From Hypomesus transpacificus (lineage: Eukaryota > Chordata > Actinopteri > Osmeriformes > Osmeridae), in contig NC_061077.1 in NCBI RefSeq assembly GCF_021917145.1, forward strand, positions 11,230,623-11,294,622: a stretch of 64,000 nt of DNA, written 5' to 3'. Positions within the stretch are counted from its first letter, which is position 1. Each line of letters starts with the position of its first letter. Position numbers and translations under genes: made by a program. The notes beneath the pieces were generated by a model. That model saw only the letters and a list, made by a program, of their open reading frames with translations, was not told the origin of the DNA and searched no databases. This document shows positions 23,401 to 35,171 of this stretch, piece after piece.

Positions 23401-26400
23401 CTATCATATCTGATCTCGTTCTCTCTTTCACCCTCACAGGCTTAATATATCAGGGTAAGAATGCCCCAAACCTTGCGCCCTGTGTCTATTTTTAGAAGAA
23501 TGTATTTTACAAAGATATGTTTAGTATTTGTATTCAACTGTTAGCAATCTTGTTCCAATACCCTTGTATTTTAGAAATGTGATAGAAAGCACCGTAAATG
23601 TTTCATATTCGGTTGAAACAATATTAATACCTGGCGCTATTGTGTTATGTTTGATCTGTCCAGTCAAAACAAATCAGTTGCAAATACCCAAACGTAGGCC
23701 TCGTAACATACAAAGGAATACACACAAAACAGATTCACACAGAAGCACCCACACAAAGGCAGGCAATAGCCTTTGCGCGTTCACGCACGCATATGCGCAC
23801 GCAGTGAGTGAAAGAAATCCATAAGGCGTCAATTTGTTTTTAGAAAAAACAATTATATCACTTAAGATTTGTCATGATCCATCTGGCAATGATGATAGTG
23901 CCAATGATAACCACCATGTTGAGTCACAGACACAGATATGCATATTCAAACTAGGCTCTATACGGTTTTGATCATTTCAATATATTTGGTAATGTTGTTT
24001 TAAAGATCAATCTTTCAATTTACATGGGCTATCTGACTATTCTGCATTTCAATATGACCCAATATCGAGAGGAGGGTTACTGTCACCATTTAACGTGCAC
24101 ATTATTTACAATTATGGATTTAGATATGGCCCCTTGTTTGTCAAAAATTAATGTCTTGTAATTTCAATGTTAGTTTAGCAGCAGGCTATTGAGCTTGGCT
24201 AACAGAAAAACAGGGCCCTCTCCGCACACACCCTCACCCTCGCTTCAGATATGAGCACAAGGGGGCACTGCAGTAAACAGCGTGCGCGTGTATGTGTGCG
24301 CGTGTGTGTATGTTTTGAGAGTGAGTGTGTGCTCAGCACCAACATAATATTAAGGTAAAGGTTCAAAATAACATATATTAAATTTATTCAGGGTATTTGA
24401 GATGTTCTTCTGTTTTTGTTAACAATTTATGATTAAGACGTAATTGGAAGATCAAAACAGATAGGCCTAATTTGCGCTGCTCACATATTTGGATAAACTA
24501 CACTGGTATAGCCTATTATCAATGTATTTCTATGACCAAAGAAGATAATTTTTTAGGCTAATCAAATATATGATATAGTTCATGTTTCTCAGGGATTAGA
24601 CTACAGGCAATCGCCTGGCGCTTTTTTTGTATCACCTAACAGGTGAATAATCTGGGATGAATTTCACCCTACAGGTCAGGTCACGAATAGCCAACACAGG
24701 GCTATCAGTGTTGTATTTTGTGCATACATGTTCTCGCTGTTCAATGTTTTAAAAACTACACATCGGGCCATTCTCTGACGCATATAATCTCAATTTCACG
24801 TAACCTTTAAGAACATGAGAATTAAATATTGCGGTTTTCTTACCCGTTGTCTGTGTTTCCTGGATTGTAGTGACGACGCAAGTCTGGACCAGCAACTCAT
24901 TACATGGCGCAAAGGCGAAAGGAAAGCTGTCTCATTTCATATCCTTAAAACACAGATCGTTCTGAGTTTCAAAATGCGGTTCATTTGCACAGCTCTGCGA
25001 TCTCCATTTACCCATTTTATCCTATCCCATAGGTTAGCTGGAGCGGGTGAAGGCGGCGACTGACGAGATGCCATTTCTGACGGTTAGTCAGGAGGACGCC
25101 GGAGACGCGGAATATATCACAGTCGTGTTGAATTGACGGTTCAAACCTGAACGATATCAAGTTGAGAACAAAAGAATCAAAAAAAGAAAATGGAAGTTCT
25201 GTGCGACAGCAGAGACTGCTGCTGGTATAGCGTTAGGTCCACATAATAGACAACACCATAAAGTTCATGTTCATGGAGCCTGTGCCACGTGGCTTGTTGC
25301 AACCAATCCCAGAATGGATTCAGTCGTAAACTTTTATTACTCAGCTGTAAATTTCTCCCTTTTTACTAGGAATGTTTGCTCCCATCTCTTTCGTTTTAGC
25401 TTTTCTTCTGAAGACTACAACGTATTACTACAATTACTTTTCAAAGTTGTACGAATACTCCTTAGTTTTCAAATGAAGAAAATCTACACCTGTTCGATCC
25501 TAAGGACATTCAATATTTAATCTAGAAAAGTTTAGTTATGCCACTCTTACGTACCAACATCGTGATATTGATGAGATGAAGACACATATGGGCTACATAC
25601 GCACATAAAGGTCAACTTTATTATTCACTCTGATAATTTTTCCCTTTACACTTTAATTTCACTTGCATCACATATGCTACTGCTAACTCAATTACATATT
25701 CAGGTCTAGCCTGCATATAGTCCCTTTACTGCATTATAAATAAACTTAAATGCCCTTGATCATGGAACACCTTTAAAGAACCTGAGCAGTAACAAAGACA
25801 ACTTGAAATGCATTAGCAAATGATTGTAAAAGCATTTGTGTGCAAATATCAACATATAATCTCAACATATCAATAGAAAACGGTTTATGTAGAAGCCCGT
25901 AGTTTATGAGTTTATGAGACATGCACGCGCTGGGCATGACCTAGGCATACGCCTAACTGGCGATCAGATTGTAACGATCCCTCAAATTATCACCATCTAG
26001 CCCACATTATTATTCTTCAGTTTAAAGGATCATATACGTGAAGCTACAACTCAGTACACAGGCAGTTACTTGCGTTCACAACGTTTAGGAAATTCGGCTA
26101 TATTCCACACATGGATATTAGACAAATAGCTACTATACATTTTTTTGTATTAATTCATTAAGATATTACTTACCTTAATCCTGAATCTTCTATGTAAAAT
26201 CCAAAAGACCATTTCAATATTGTTTCAGCTATAGGCTGCGGCCGAAACAATAAGCGAATCCTATATCTTAGCCTGCCTCTTGAAAAGTTATGAATTCGTA
26301 CAGCAGACTAATAAGACCTACACATTCATCGAGGTAAGATGTGGCATGTCCATGCCAGCCGTGCAATGAGCCGACTTTGCACATATGAAAAGAGTAACAC

Positions 26401-27723
26401 TATGTTTCCGCATAAGAAGGCTTTACACCACCAATAAAGTTTACTGCAGGTATACTTAACCTTATTGGGGATGTCAACTCCAATACAATAGCTGTGTTAG
26501 GACAATGTTTCTCGCTGTGAAAGTTCCAGTTAGTTGCCAAAATGCAACAAAGTATGTTAGCGAAGGAACAAGTTGCAATAAGGAAACAAATTGGCCTAGG
26601 CTAAGTTAATAAATGAGCAAGACTATTTCGAATGACAATCTTTGCACTGATTTGAGCGCCCACACAAGTTCAAAACTAACCAAAAATGTATCTTTCAAAA
26701 AGGACTTTAGAATCGAATGAAAGATAGCTTCATAGTAGTTTCTTATTTTTGCTTTTTGTTTTTCTGGCGGGTTAGGTTCCCTTCACAGAATAGCATCCCC
26801 ATTTCACAATCACATATTAAGTCAGCTTTATTCGTTTATCAAGTCTATTGGGTTTATTCTGTATTCTCTGAAAATGTATAAATCTGTTCAACAACAATGT
26901 TTCACTGAGATATATTTCTTCAAACTGTTAAAAGCGTAATACAATCCCGATGGAATAGCTTCCTGCTCAGTGATAGCCTATTGAAATAAGGAAAATAGTC
27001 TAAATAAGTCAACCAAAATGTCAACAAAGAACGGAACGAAAGCAAACTGAGGAAAAATTATGAATCTTCTAGCAAATTATTCAGAGGATTTGTTTATGGG
27101 TCTTTTGTTAGATTTGTACAACTCAGGCAGAGTCGGCTCTACGGGAGGGAGATTGAAATTGGCAGGCCCCAATTTCAAACCAAATATGGTCTCTGTGCCA
27201 TAATATCGGATTGCTAGTTACAACCAATGTTATCTTGAGAGATTCCAACTAAAACATTTGCAGCGCACCTTTTTGTGTCCACCTTAGCGTTGACAATTCT
27301 TAATGACTAAAGAACCGTGGTCTAGTTCATAGACGTTATAGAGTTGGTTGGTAGTAGGCTATTTACCTGCCTCCCTCAGTATATTGTCAAATGAAAAAAC
27401 ATTCAAATGCCAATTCATGGGTAAGGGCTTGGGTGTATTGCAAGGGCTTTTATAGATAGTGTATGTTCAACCATGTTCAATGTAGGCTATTTAAAGTAAG
27501 TCTACCCAGTGAGCCTCCTTGGATTATACCAATATTTTGTGTGGGCCTACTTGATTTTCAACTTGTCACTTCTGTTTGGCTTAATTAAGTGAATGTCTTA
27601 AGAAACTAAATCAAAGCAATATTCTATGTTGATTACACATAATGAAAGGCGGTGAGATGGTGTATTTCGTCAGTATAGGCACGTTTACTAAATATGTAAT
27701 CACACAGATAGTGAGCCATCTTG
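20431..27723. other. Spacer between hoxc8 and hoxc6; no group 7 gene
   Basis: This is where a group 7 gene would lie. No homeobox or YPWM-coding sequence is visible on either strand, in line with the absence of Hoxc7 from known jawed vertebrates. The stretch is AT-rich with a CG/TG-rich run at about 24285-24330. A GC-richer promoter-like patch lies at about 25020-25310 and is listed separately. Confidence 0.75.
25286..25307 (-). promoter_or_regulatory. Orphan E-box plus CCAAT, possible shared upstream promoter
   Basis: CACGTG at 25286-25291 and CCAAT at 25303-25307 stand in an area with no coding gene, 5.7 kb upstream of hoxc6, beside a GC-richer patch. In mammals, HOXC4, HOXC5 and HOXC6 share a distal promoter with a noncoding first exon located between HOXC8 and HOXC6. 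This patch is in the corresponding interval. The link is inference. Confidence 0.25.
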
Positions 27724-27729
27724 TTTATT
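27724..27729 (-). other. Candidate polyadenylation signal of hoxc8
   Basis: AATAAA on the coding strand lies 1.24 kb after the hoxc8 stop, a plausible 3' untranslated length for this gene. All three predicted miR-196 sites fall between the stop and this signal. Confidence 0.3.
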
Positions 27730-28060
27730 CATAATTTTTAATCAACAACAATGGCGTGGACACACAATTCCGTCGTTCACATGAGAAACACCAGCAAACA
27801 AGCATACGGGTAACATCGAAATATAACAAGACGTACATAAAGATTATATTCAGTGCAAAAAACAACTAGTCTATGCTATATCACCAACACGTTAAAATCA
27901 AACTTTTTACTTAAAAATCATTGTAATTGTAGCAGGTATTTTATACACAGTAATGTGCGTTTTCTATAGGCAGTTTTAGTCGTTGGGGAAATATGTTTCA
28001 AAGAAAACAAAGCGGTGCCATTAGAATGGAATGGGCAACTAAGGGCAATGCTCTGTTTAT

Positions 28061-28068
28061 TAGGTAGT
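28061..28068 (-). promoter_or_regulatory. Predicted miR-196 8mer site in the hoxc8 3' UTR
   Basis: TAGGTAGT on the plus strand gives the 8mer target ACTACCTA in the hoxc8 transcript, about 900 bases after the stop. HOXC8 is one of the established miR-196 targets in vertebrates. Confidence 0.6.
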
Positions 28069-28269
28069 ACTGCGGTACAATCTCCAAATTTGTTGCGAGG
28101 CTTTGAGCCAATTGTCTTTCAAAGACTAAACATTGTCTTCAACAAATGTATACTGTATGGGTAAATAAAACATAATTTAACAATACAATGTTGGATTAAT
28201 ACTATAGCCTATAACAAGAACATATGAAATCTCTGTATTTAGAAATCTCTATTGCAAACTCCCAAGGTT

Positions 28270-28276
28270 TAGGTAG
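28270..28276 (-). promoter_or_regulatory. Second predicted miR-196 site (7mer) in the hoxc8 3' UTR
   Basis: TAGGTAG on the plus strand matches miR-196 bases 1-7, about 690 bases after the hoxc8 stop. Confidence 0.4.
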
Positions 28277-28565
28277 CATCAAAGGATTTCAAACGATTGC
28301 ATTTCCCTGGTAATCCTAGCAAAATAGGATTTAAGATTCCTTCTCTTAGCCTTCACAACAAATTAAATTGAAATCAGATTAATAAAAGACTATACGCGCT
28401 TTACATGGGCATTGCTTGTCAATTGGATTTTCCTATGACGCTCTTGTGATGAGGCTGAACATGTTCTACTCGTAGCCTAAGTTAGACCTATATTTATGAT
28501 TTTGAAGGCAGCTGTTTTGCAAAGAGGTTTATGCCATTTAATATAAATTGCCCATATGTACAAGA

Positions 28566-28572
28566 TAGGTAG
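28566..28572 (-). promoter_or_regulatory. Third predicted miR-196 site (7mer) in the hoxc8 3' UTR
   Basis: TAGGTAG matches miR-196 bases 1-7 and is followed closely by TGTTGG, which also occurs in the 3' half of the microRNA. It lies about 395 bases after the hoxc8 stop. Confidence 0.4.
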
Positions 28573-28966
28573 GTGTTGGTCAAATCGAATTATTTTGCAG
28601 TGTTCTTGGACGTTGGGATTGGAAGTTGATTACACATGAGATATCTTAAGAGTATAGCCAGATCCGTTTAACATGCATAGCCTAACCGAATAGCAGTTTA
28701 GTGACCTGCAGGATGCCAAAGCCTACCTAAGTAGAACTATGACCCTAAAGAATGTGAAATTTAAATGCATTTTACCTACCAAACTGCCAGTTAACTAAAG
28801 GAAAATTTGCCTATAGGCATATAACAACCACATATGTGGGATTCTCTCTCCTCTCGACTAAGAAAAATTGTGGTCATAAAGTTGACTCTATGCCTCTTTC
28901 TTGCTCATCATTTGTATGGAAACTCTTTTCTGTTGTTCAGCCATATAACCATAAAAGACCATAAAA

Positions 28967-31005
28967 TCACTCCTTGGTCTCTTCTTTCTCTTCCGCTTCT
29001 TTCTCTTCCGTTTCTTCTATTTCACCGTCCTCGTTGCCCTCTTCTTCGGCCTCGGCTTCGACCTCTCCTCTCTGCCCCGGAAACTTGTCTTTGTTGTTCT
29101 CCTTTTTCCACTTCATTCGCCTATTTTGAAACCAAATCTTTACCTGCCTTTCGGTTAGACTCAAGGCATGGGACACTTCAATCCGTCGCTTGCGTGTAAG
29201 GTAAGGGTTGAAGAGAAACTCCTTCTCCAATTCAAGAGTTTGGTAGCGACTGTAGGTTTGCCGTCCATTGCGTCTCCCTGGGGCTTAAAGAAATAAGAAG
29301 TTTTATTTTAGAATATCACTACATATTTTGAATGCAGTTTCCTAAGGCGACTAATTGTAATAATACCGCGTAAACAATTCATAATCCAATCACGTGACAA
29401 TGTCTTCCGCCATTCATGAGATAAAAAAACGGTGGCGAATGATAACAGGACGAAACATTTATTAATTATGTGTGTAACATGCAAATATATATATATATGT
29501 CTTTGATAGTTGTATTCTGTGTGATGTCTTGCTTTGAAACACAATATTCACGAATGTACTTTGTGTTTACAGGTTGTTGAACAATAATACAGATTAATTT
29601 GGGGTTCTTCGTTCCTGTGATAAAATGTTGCTTTTCTGACACTTCTTAAGTTAGGCCTATATAAACCTATAAAGAATCGTCTAAATGGTGCTAGTGGCAT
29701 AGGATCAAACAAAATACTGCATTAGTAGGCCTAATTAAAATATAATTTAAAGTGAGTTGTATTCCTAATTCATTAACAACATTCTGACATCTCAATGGCA
29801 AGGGCTATCATATAATTCGGCGTAAACAACTACAATTTGAGTGTAAAGAAGGACCTTCAATCATGAAATCATACAAACACACACGAGGAGTGTGTGTGTG
29901 TGTGTGTAGGTGCCAGCGTGTGTGTGAGTGTGTGTGTTTGTATGTGTGTGGAGGTAAGAGCCTTAACGTGAAAAGTCCTTCTAGATTTAAAATATATCAT
30001 AGCGATCTCTATTTTAGCTATCAGTAAGAAGATGTCAAGTCAGCAGATGATGTTGCCATACACGTACAAGGCTTAATATTAAACAATAGGTTTTACTACA
30101 GTTACAATGTCCATTATCATCAGGCAAAATGTCTGTGACTTGGTCATGGAATCTTTGGGCCTATGCTAACTTTGCAGTTGATGCGGGAGGCGCTGTGTGG
30201 CTGTGAAGTATCCAAATCTGTCTTTTGTCAGATTTGACGCCTTCTCATTTCATAACGTTTCATTACATATTTCCGCTCAAATATACTGCTATTTCAAAGA
30301 AAACCAAAGAGCAACATAGGCTACATTTTCAAAGGGAACATTCCAAGCTTTTGTGTTGCAGAGACCAACTGTGACATACGTTCAAAACCCTAACACGTTT
30401 ATTTTATAGTGCTATAAAGACTGTAAACCCCAGTCACTTACCTATTTCACTTTCTCACACAGGTAGACAAACTCAAATAAACACGCGCGCAAGTAGACGT
30501 ACACACGCATTTACACACCAACACAGAAAAGCGCACACACAACGTGGAAAAGGAACACAAAATGATGCTAACCGTGGGGTCTCATCCAAGGAAACATTAG
30601 ACTGGGAGAGGAGTTTTGATTTAAGTGGCCTTGTCCTTCTCCGGGGTTAGAGCTGTTGGATTTACAGTCTGGGTATTGCGCGAGGCTTGCCTCTTGCTGG
30701 GTACCATAAAGTGGTTGCCGTGGAAGGGCTTCGTATCCATAAAATTTTGTTGCGTCTCCATGGCAAGCCAAAGCGCAGGGGTTCTGTTGATATCCAGGAT
30801 TGGAGATTCCCGTGGTTCCGTGATGGAAAAAGTCCTGGACGTGATGAGATGGGTGTTGAAAGCCAGGCGCTGCTGCCCCGGGTCCGTACACCAGCGTGTG
30901 GCTACGGGCAACGCTTTGTGGAAACCTGCAGTCGTAGTAAGTTGGCTCCAGCGATTCGGTACCTTTGTACTTGGAAAAAAGGGGGTTAACAAAATAGGAG
31001 CTCAT
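28967..31005 (-). CDS. hoxc8: Homeobox protein Hoxc8 (two exons)
   Basis: Hoxc8 is a nuclear group 8 Hox transcription factor for thoracic and brachial identity. Exon 1 is 31005-30573 and exon 2 is 29283-28967, giving 249 residues (human 242). The start [20 protein letters not shown] is that of HOXC8, and exon 1 is highly conserved ([31 protein letters not shown]). The hexapeptide is FPWMRP, with FPWM at 138-141. The homeodomain (about 148-207) begins [12 protein letters not shown] and has the group 8 features [14 protein letters not shown]. The carboxy-terminal tail of 42 residues is extremely acidic, mostly Glu. The 1.29 kb intron carries CA and TG microsatellites and a CCAAT/CACGTG composite at 29386. 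The upstream region has a G-rich tract. Predicted miR-196 sites lie in the 3' UTR. Confidence 0.98.
29386..29396. promoter_or_regulatory. Fused CCAAT-CACGTG composite in the hoxc8 intron
   Basis: CCAAT (29386-29390) runs straight into CACGTG (29391-29396) about 105 bases before exon 2. The same two motifs mark several promoters in this cluster, so an internal promoter is possible but unproven. Confidence 0.25.
29891..29950. repeat. Imperfect (TG)n microsatellite in the hoxc8 intron
   Basis: TG units run from 29891 to about 29950 with interruptions. Another CA-rich stretch lies at about 30460-30545 in the same intron. Confidence 0.9.
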
Positions 31006-31328
31006 GATTAGTTTGCATTAAGCAGACAGGTCTCTCGCGGTAGAATATCCCCCTTTAGGATGGTGGCAGTCTTTTGTTTGGGTCCCAACTCGCACACAGC
31101 ACAGACACACCGGAACTAGATTGAGAAACGCTGCCCCTTTGGACAATCTAAGGCAGCTCCCTCTTGCTTACACGCTCCTCTCATCGAATTTCTCTCAATA
31201 TCTCCAGTCTTATATCTTTTTTCGTATTCAAACCCGGCGCATGGCGTGTGCTTTGGATGCGTGTTAGGGTTCAAGCTGGCTAGCTCCACCGACAGTAACA
31301 AACGCTTCTCTTTTCGCTTTTTTTAGCT

Positions 31329-31390
31329 TCCCAACCAACCACCCCCACCACAACCCCCCCCTTCCAACATCCCCCTCCCTTCTTCCCTCC
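31329..31390 (-). promoter_or_regulatory. G-rich tract with G-quadruplex potential upstream of hoxc8
   Basis: The plus strand is almost purely C, T and A, with C runs of five, eight and five bases. The coding strand therefore has several runs of G close enough to form a quadruplex. It lies 320-385 bases upstream of the hoxc8 ATG. A role in transcription is inference. Confidence 0.4.
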
Positions 31391-34300
31391 ATGAGCGGAT
31401 AGTCATACACCTTGTGAAAACCTGCACTATATCAATCCATTAACGAGAGGTATGCTAAGCGCGATTATCAAGTGAAAATAAACTGCACAAAAAATGCTTT
31501 GCTGCAACCAGTCTTGTGCACTGACAGCGTATGCAACACATTTGATCATACATATCAATAAGCAAACATGTTCAGTTCTCCAGTCCTCTATATTCGATGA
31601 GTTTATAAATGGCGCAAAAGATAAGGCTACTAGGCCTATGTAGCTATAGTCAATGCCAGTTAGGTCAAACAAAGCAAAATATTTTTGTGCAACAACATCC
31701 AAATAACAATGATAAATATTAAGATTAGATCAGACCTAGTAATATAATAAGAATTAAACAACAAAACGCCACTGCAAAACAATGTAATGTAATAACGTTG
31801 ATAACTTTCCTAATAACAACAACAAATCTGTCATCAAAGCTTTGGAACCTTGCCCGTGCCTCACACACTGCACCACAGCGGCTGTGAAACACCGAAACAA
31901 GCAAATATAAACACGACCTGTGAATACATGCTGCCTCCTCTGACCCTGTTAAACCTATGAGGAAAAGTAGTAAATCTGCCGCGAGGAGTTAATAAAATTT
32001 TACATTAGACGTCTAGTTAGATCAGCAGACACATGGATGGCTCAATGTTTATTTCACTAGGGTTTATAGTTATATATGTCTTTCCCCGGTATGCCGCTGT
32101 GGGTTTTGTGGTGTTTGTCAGCTTGTTTGCTGACAATTTTGAAACATCATCGTAAAATATGAAAGGCAGAGAAAGTAAATTTATAGACTGTCTCACTCTA
32201 TAAATATGCAAATCATTGGGTCATTGTTGCACATATCTCCGTACATTTGTGACACTATTGCAAACATTTTAGTGACTGATTTACCGAAATATAAAGGCAG
32301 AAAAAGGGGCTTAAGGCTACCACAACACGGAAGACGCAGCCCGTGCACTTTATCCTATTACTCTCGACCACTTCCTTGTCCATCATTCCAATTATCCAAG
32401 AATCATAGCCACTAGCATATCTTTACCACCTCTAAGCTATTTGTAGGAGTAGACTACTAGTAACAATATAATAATAATAACAAAGTAATATTGATAATAA
32501 GATGCATTGTTAATTAAGCCTACTAAACATTTGCTGTTGTTATTAATGAGAATATTATTATTTATTATTACGCTATAGTAATAGGAATATGTTTTGTTGT
32601 TTAAGGTGTTCATTTCATGTCTATTGTTGTAGTAAGATGTTTAACTGTTAAATTATAACCAATATTACTATTGCAGTGACTGTTACTAGCAGTAACTACT
32701 GTCCTTTTATGAATCAATAAACTTGTAACTTGAGTTTCTCTATAACATGTCTCTTTGATTTTGTTGTTTGTTAATTGTAATTAAGAATTGCACTTATTTT
32801 GTGGAAGTACACCCACAGTTACTACTATGTAGGCCTATTGTTTAGTATTACACTTAAATGTTTTCCTTAAAGTAGTGTTCCAATTGGAAGGTACGTGGAT
32901 GTAATGTTTATCCATTAAATTTCATTAAAGACCTAAATGTTTTTCAAGGATTAGCTGAGCCTGAAATGATCAACGTCCTTTGTGATGAAAAAGTTTTAGG
33001 TAGCTGAAAGGACATTTTCAAAATTACACATTGAACTCGTGAACCGATATAGCTATAGTCTACTACAACCTTTAAAATAAGACAAAAACATGATCATCTT
33101 TGTATTGCGATATAGGTCAATAATGTTTGTACATGAAGCCTCCATTTCCTTACGACTTGGTGATTGAATATAGTGATCACTTTATCACCAGTGGACAAGG
33201 CTACTCCCGTGTTCAAAATATGGATCAACAGCGTCATCTAGTGTTGATAAACGTCATCAACATGCATCCTATATAGTTTTTTCAGTACCTCATCTGTAAT
33301 CTAAGGATTGTTCTTTTTTTTCAAGATGTTCCGTACATTTTATTATACATACTTAGTCCTTACAATAATCATAAACCACCATTAATCTTAACAATCTAGT
33401 GAGAAAGTGACTGTGCTCAAGCACCAAACGGTGGATGTGTGACTGTGACACACATTCGATGTGCAATTGTTTTAAATAGCTTTAATTTCATCACATAGAC
33501 AACTAGAGTAGGCATATCTGCAGTGGGGCAAACCGTCAAACTAGTCCCCTTTGAACGAATTTTCCTTTGAACGAGTCCACCATAAGCGTCCATTAAAACC
33601 ATAAAGTAATTTAGCCCAGACGTCTAGCCGGTTAGTCGGGTTTGCTTTGTTCGTCTGCATTTGAGACAAACAACCTCCAACAGGGCAGTAAACCCAGGGT
33701 TTTTGCCCTAACTTGCGGAAATGCACTGGATTGGTCTTTGAAATTATAGCATCCTGTTCGTATTGTTTGCAACCACAAAAAGGCAATTTAGGCAGATCCC
33801 AGGAAACAAATGCCAGACATAGGAATTTGTTTAAAGAAGAAACGTTTATGTTTAGCTTCAGACATTCAAATAGGCTACGTTAAAATAATGTGATATCAAT
33901 TTGAGAGGGATATTTCATTCACGCTCTTTGAATTTAGGCAGTTTACACACATTCATTGACAAACACCCATCTTTGATAGGTTACTTTTAGAATTAAGACA
34001 CGTAGACTTGAATACAATTATTACTGAAAGACCTACAGCAAAGTGATTCTGAAAAATACAGTTTGACAATTTGACAATGGCCAAACACACAACTTTGGGG
34101 TAAATCAATTTATGTCTATTGTTGGATTTATTTGATAGCGTAGACCTTTATTTTGCTTTAGGCCTAGTGTACATTAGGCCACCAATGTAGGCCTATGTGG
34201 GTACTTTCTTCAGCGGCAACGTGTGCTTTAAAACCTAGGCTATACATAGACAATAAATGCCCATAGTGTCGAAATCTTCAGTGTTGCATGTGCATACCTG

Positions 34301-35171
34301 GAACATGAATTATTGAGCTACTTTGTAGCAATTGTCTTCTCTAGGCATCATAATATGAATAATCACTGCTAAGTGTCAACGTATTAGCGACCTAATTGAC
34401 ACTCAGCAGTTTTCGTTGCATTCTGAAAACTCCCGCTTGCTGTCAATATTCCCTATTTGGGTCAGTAATTTGTCTCTGGAGCTCAAAGTCAAAATCTTTG
34501 TTCACATAGGTTACATTGCAGCACGATAGGTCTATTATAAAGTTGACAAACCTTAAATGGAAAGAAGTGAGAAAACACAGGTGACTGATTATGTTTGTAT
34601 ATATTTGAGTGGGCCCATAACTACACTCTAAATGAAACTATACAATCAAAATAACGTGAAATGCACATAATAGTGTACAACAACAACTACGTTATCACAT
34701 AGACAAAAGACAGACTTTTTCAGGTAGCAGATGTGCTGTTTCTGTTCAAAATGCAACACCTGCACAACATACAATAAACATAAAAAGACATTCACAGGGA
34801 CATCATAAATTATGGACTGATGAAATTCAAAAGATTTGAAGTATCTTCTTTCTTGTGGCTTGGGTAGTTCCTTAATTAGACTTCGACCTATACTCCAAGA
34901 TGGTCTCGTATGTTACGTAGGCCATGTTATCCCAATAATCGATTAATCTTCTAAGTTACTGATGAAGTTTCCTTACATTTTCAAAAATGAACAAAGTAAG
35001 GTGCACAAAAAAGTCGGCATTAAACAGATATTCGGATTAATACAAAATAGATGACAGAGACAAATGTGAAAAGAACATGGTCTATTTTGGTTTATCTTTG
35101 TTGTCCATGTTGTCAATAGTGGTTAGCATGGTTGTCTGATTCTGTCCATTACTACTGCAGCTGGGCCACAT
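31391..35171. other. Spacer between hoxc9 and hoxc8
   Basis: A compact 3.8 kb spacer, mostly AT-rich, with no open frame of interest. In mammals the early enhancer of Hoxc8 lies in this interval about 3 kb upstream of the gene, and a candidate is listed at 34341-34520. A second GC-richer patch lies at about 33600-33760. The part next to hoxc9 is its 3' untranslated region; a clear polyadenylation signal was not pinned down. Confidence 0.65.
34341..34520. promoter_or_regulatory. Candidate hoxc8 early enhancer
   Basis: This patch carries several homeodomain-type sites (ATAATATGAATAATC, CTAATTGAC) and an inverted repeat: GCTAAGTGTCAA at 34368-34379 against TTGACACTCAGC at 34396-34407, with one mismatch. 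It lies 3.3-3.5 kb upstream of hoxc8, matching the position of the mouse early enhancer. I could not align it, so the identity is inferred from position and site content. Confidence 0.35.

Noticed and set aside
19711-28966. A hoxc7 gene or relic between hoxc8 and hoxc6
   Set aside because: No homeobox or hexapeptide coding sequence seen, and jawed vertebrates are not known to have Hoxc7.
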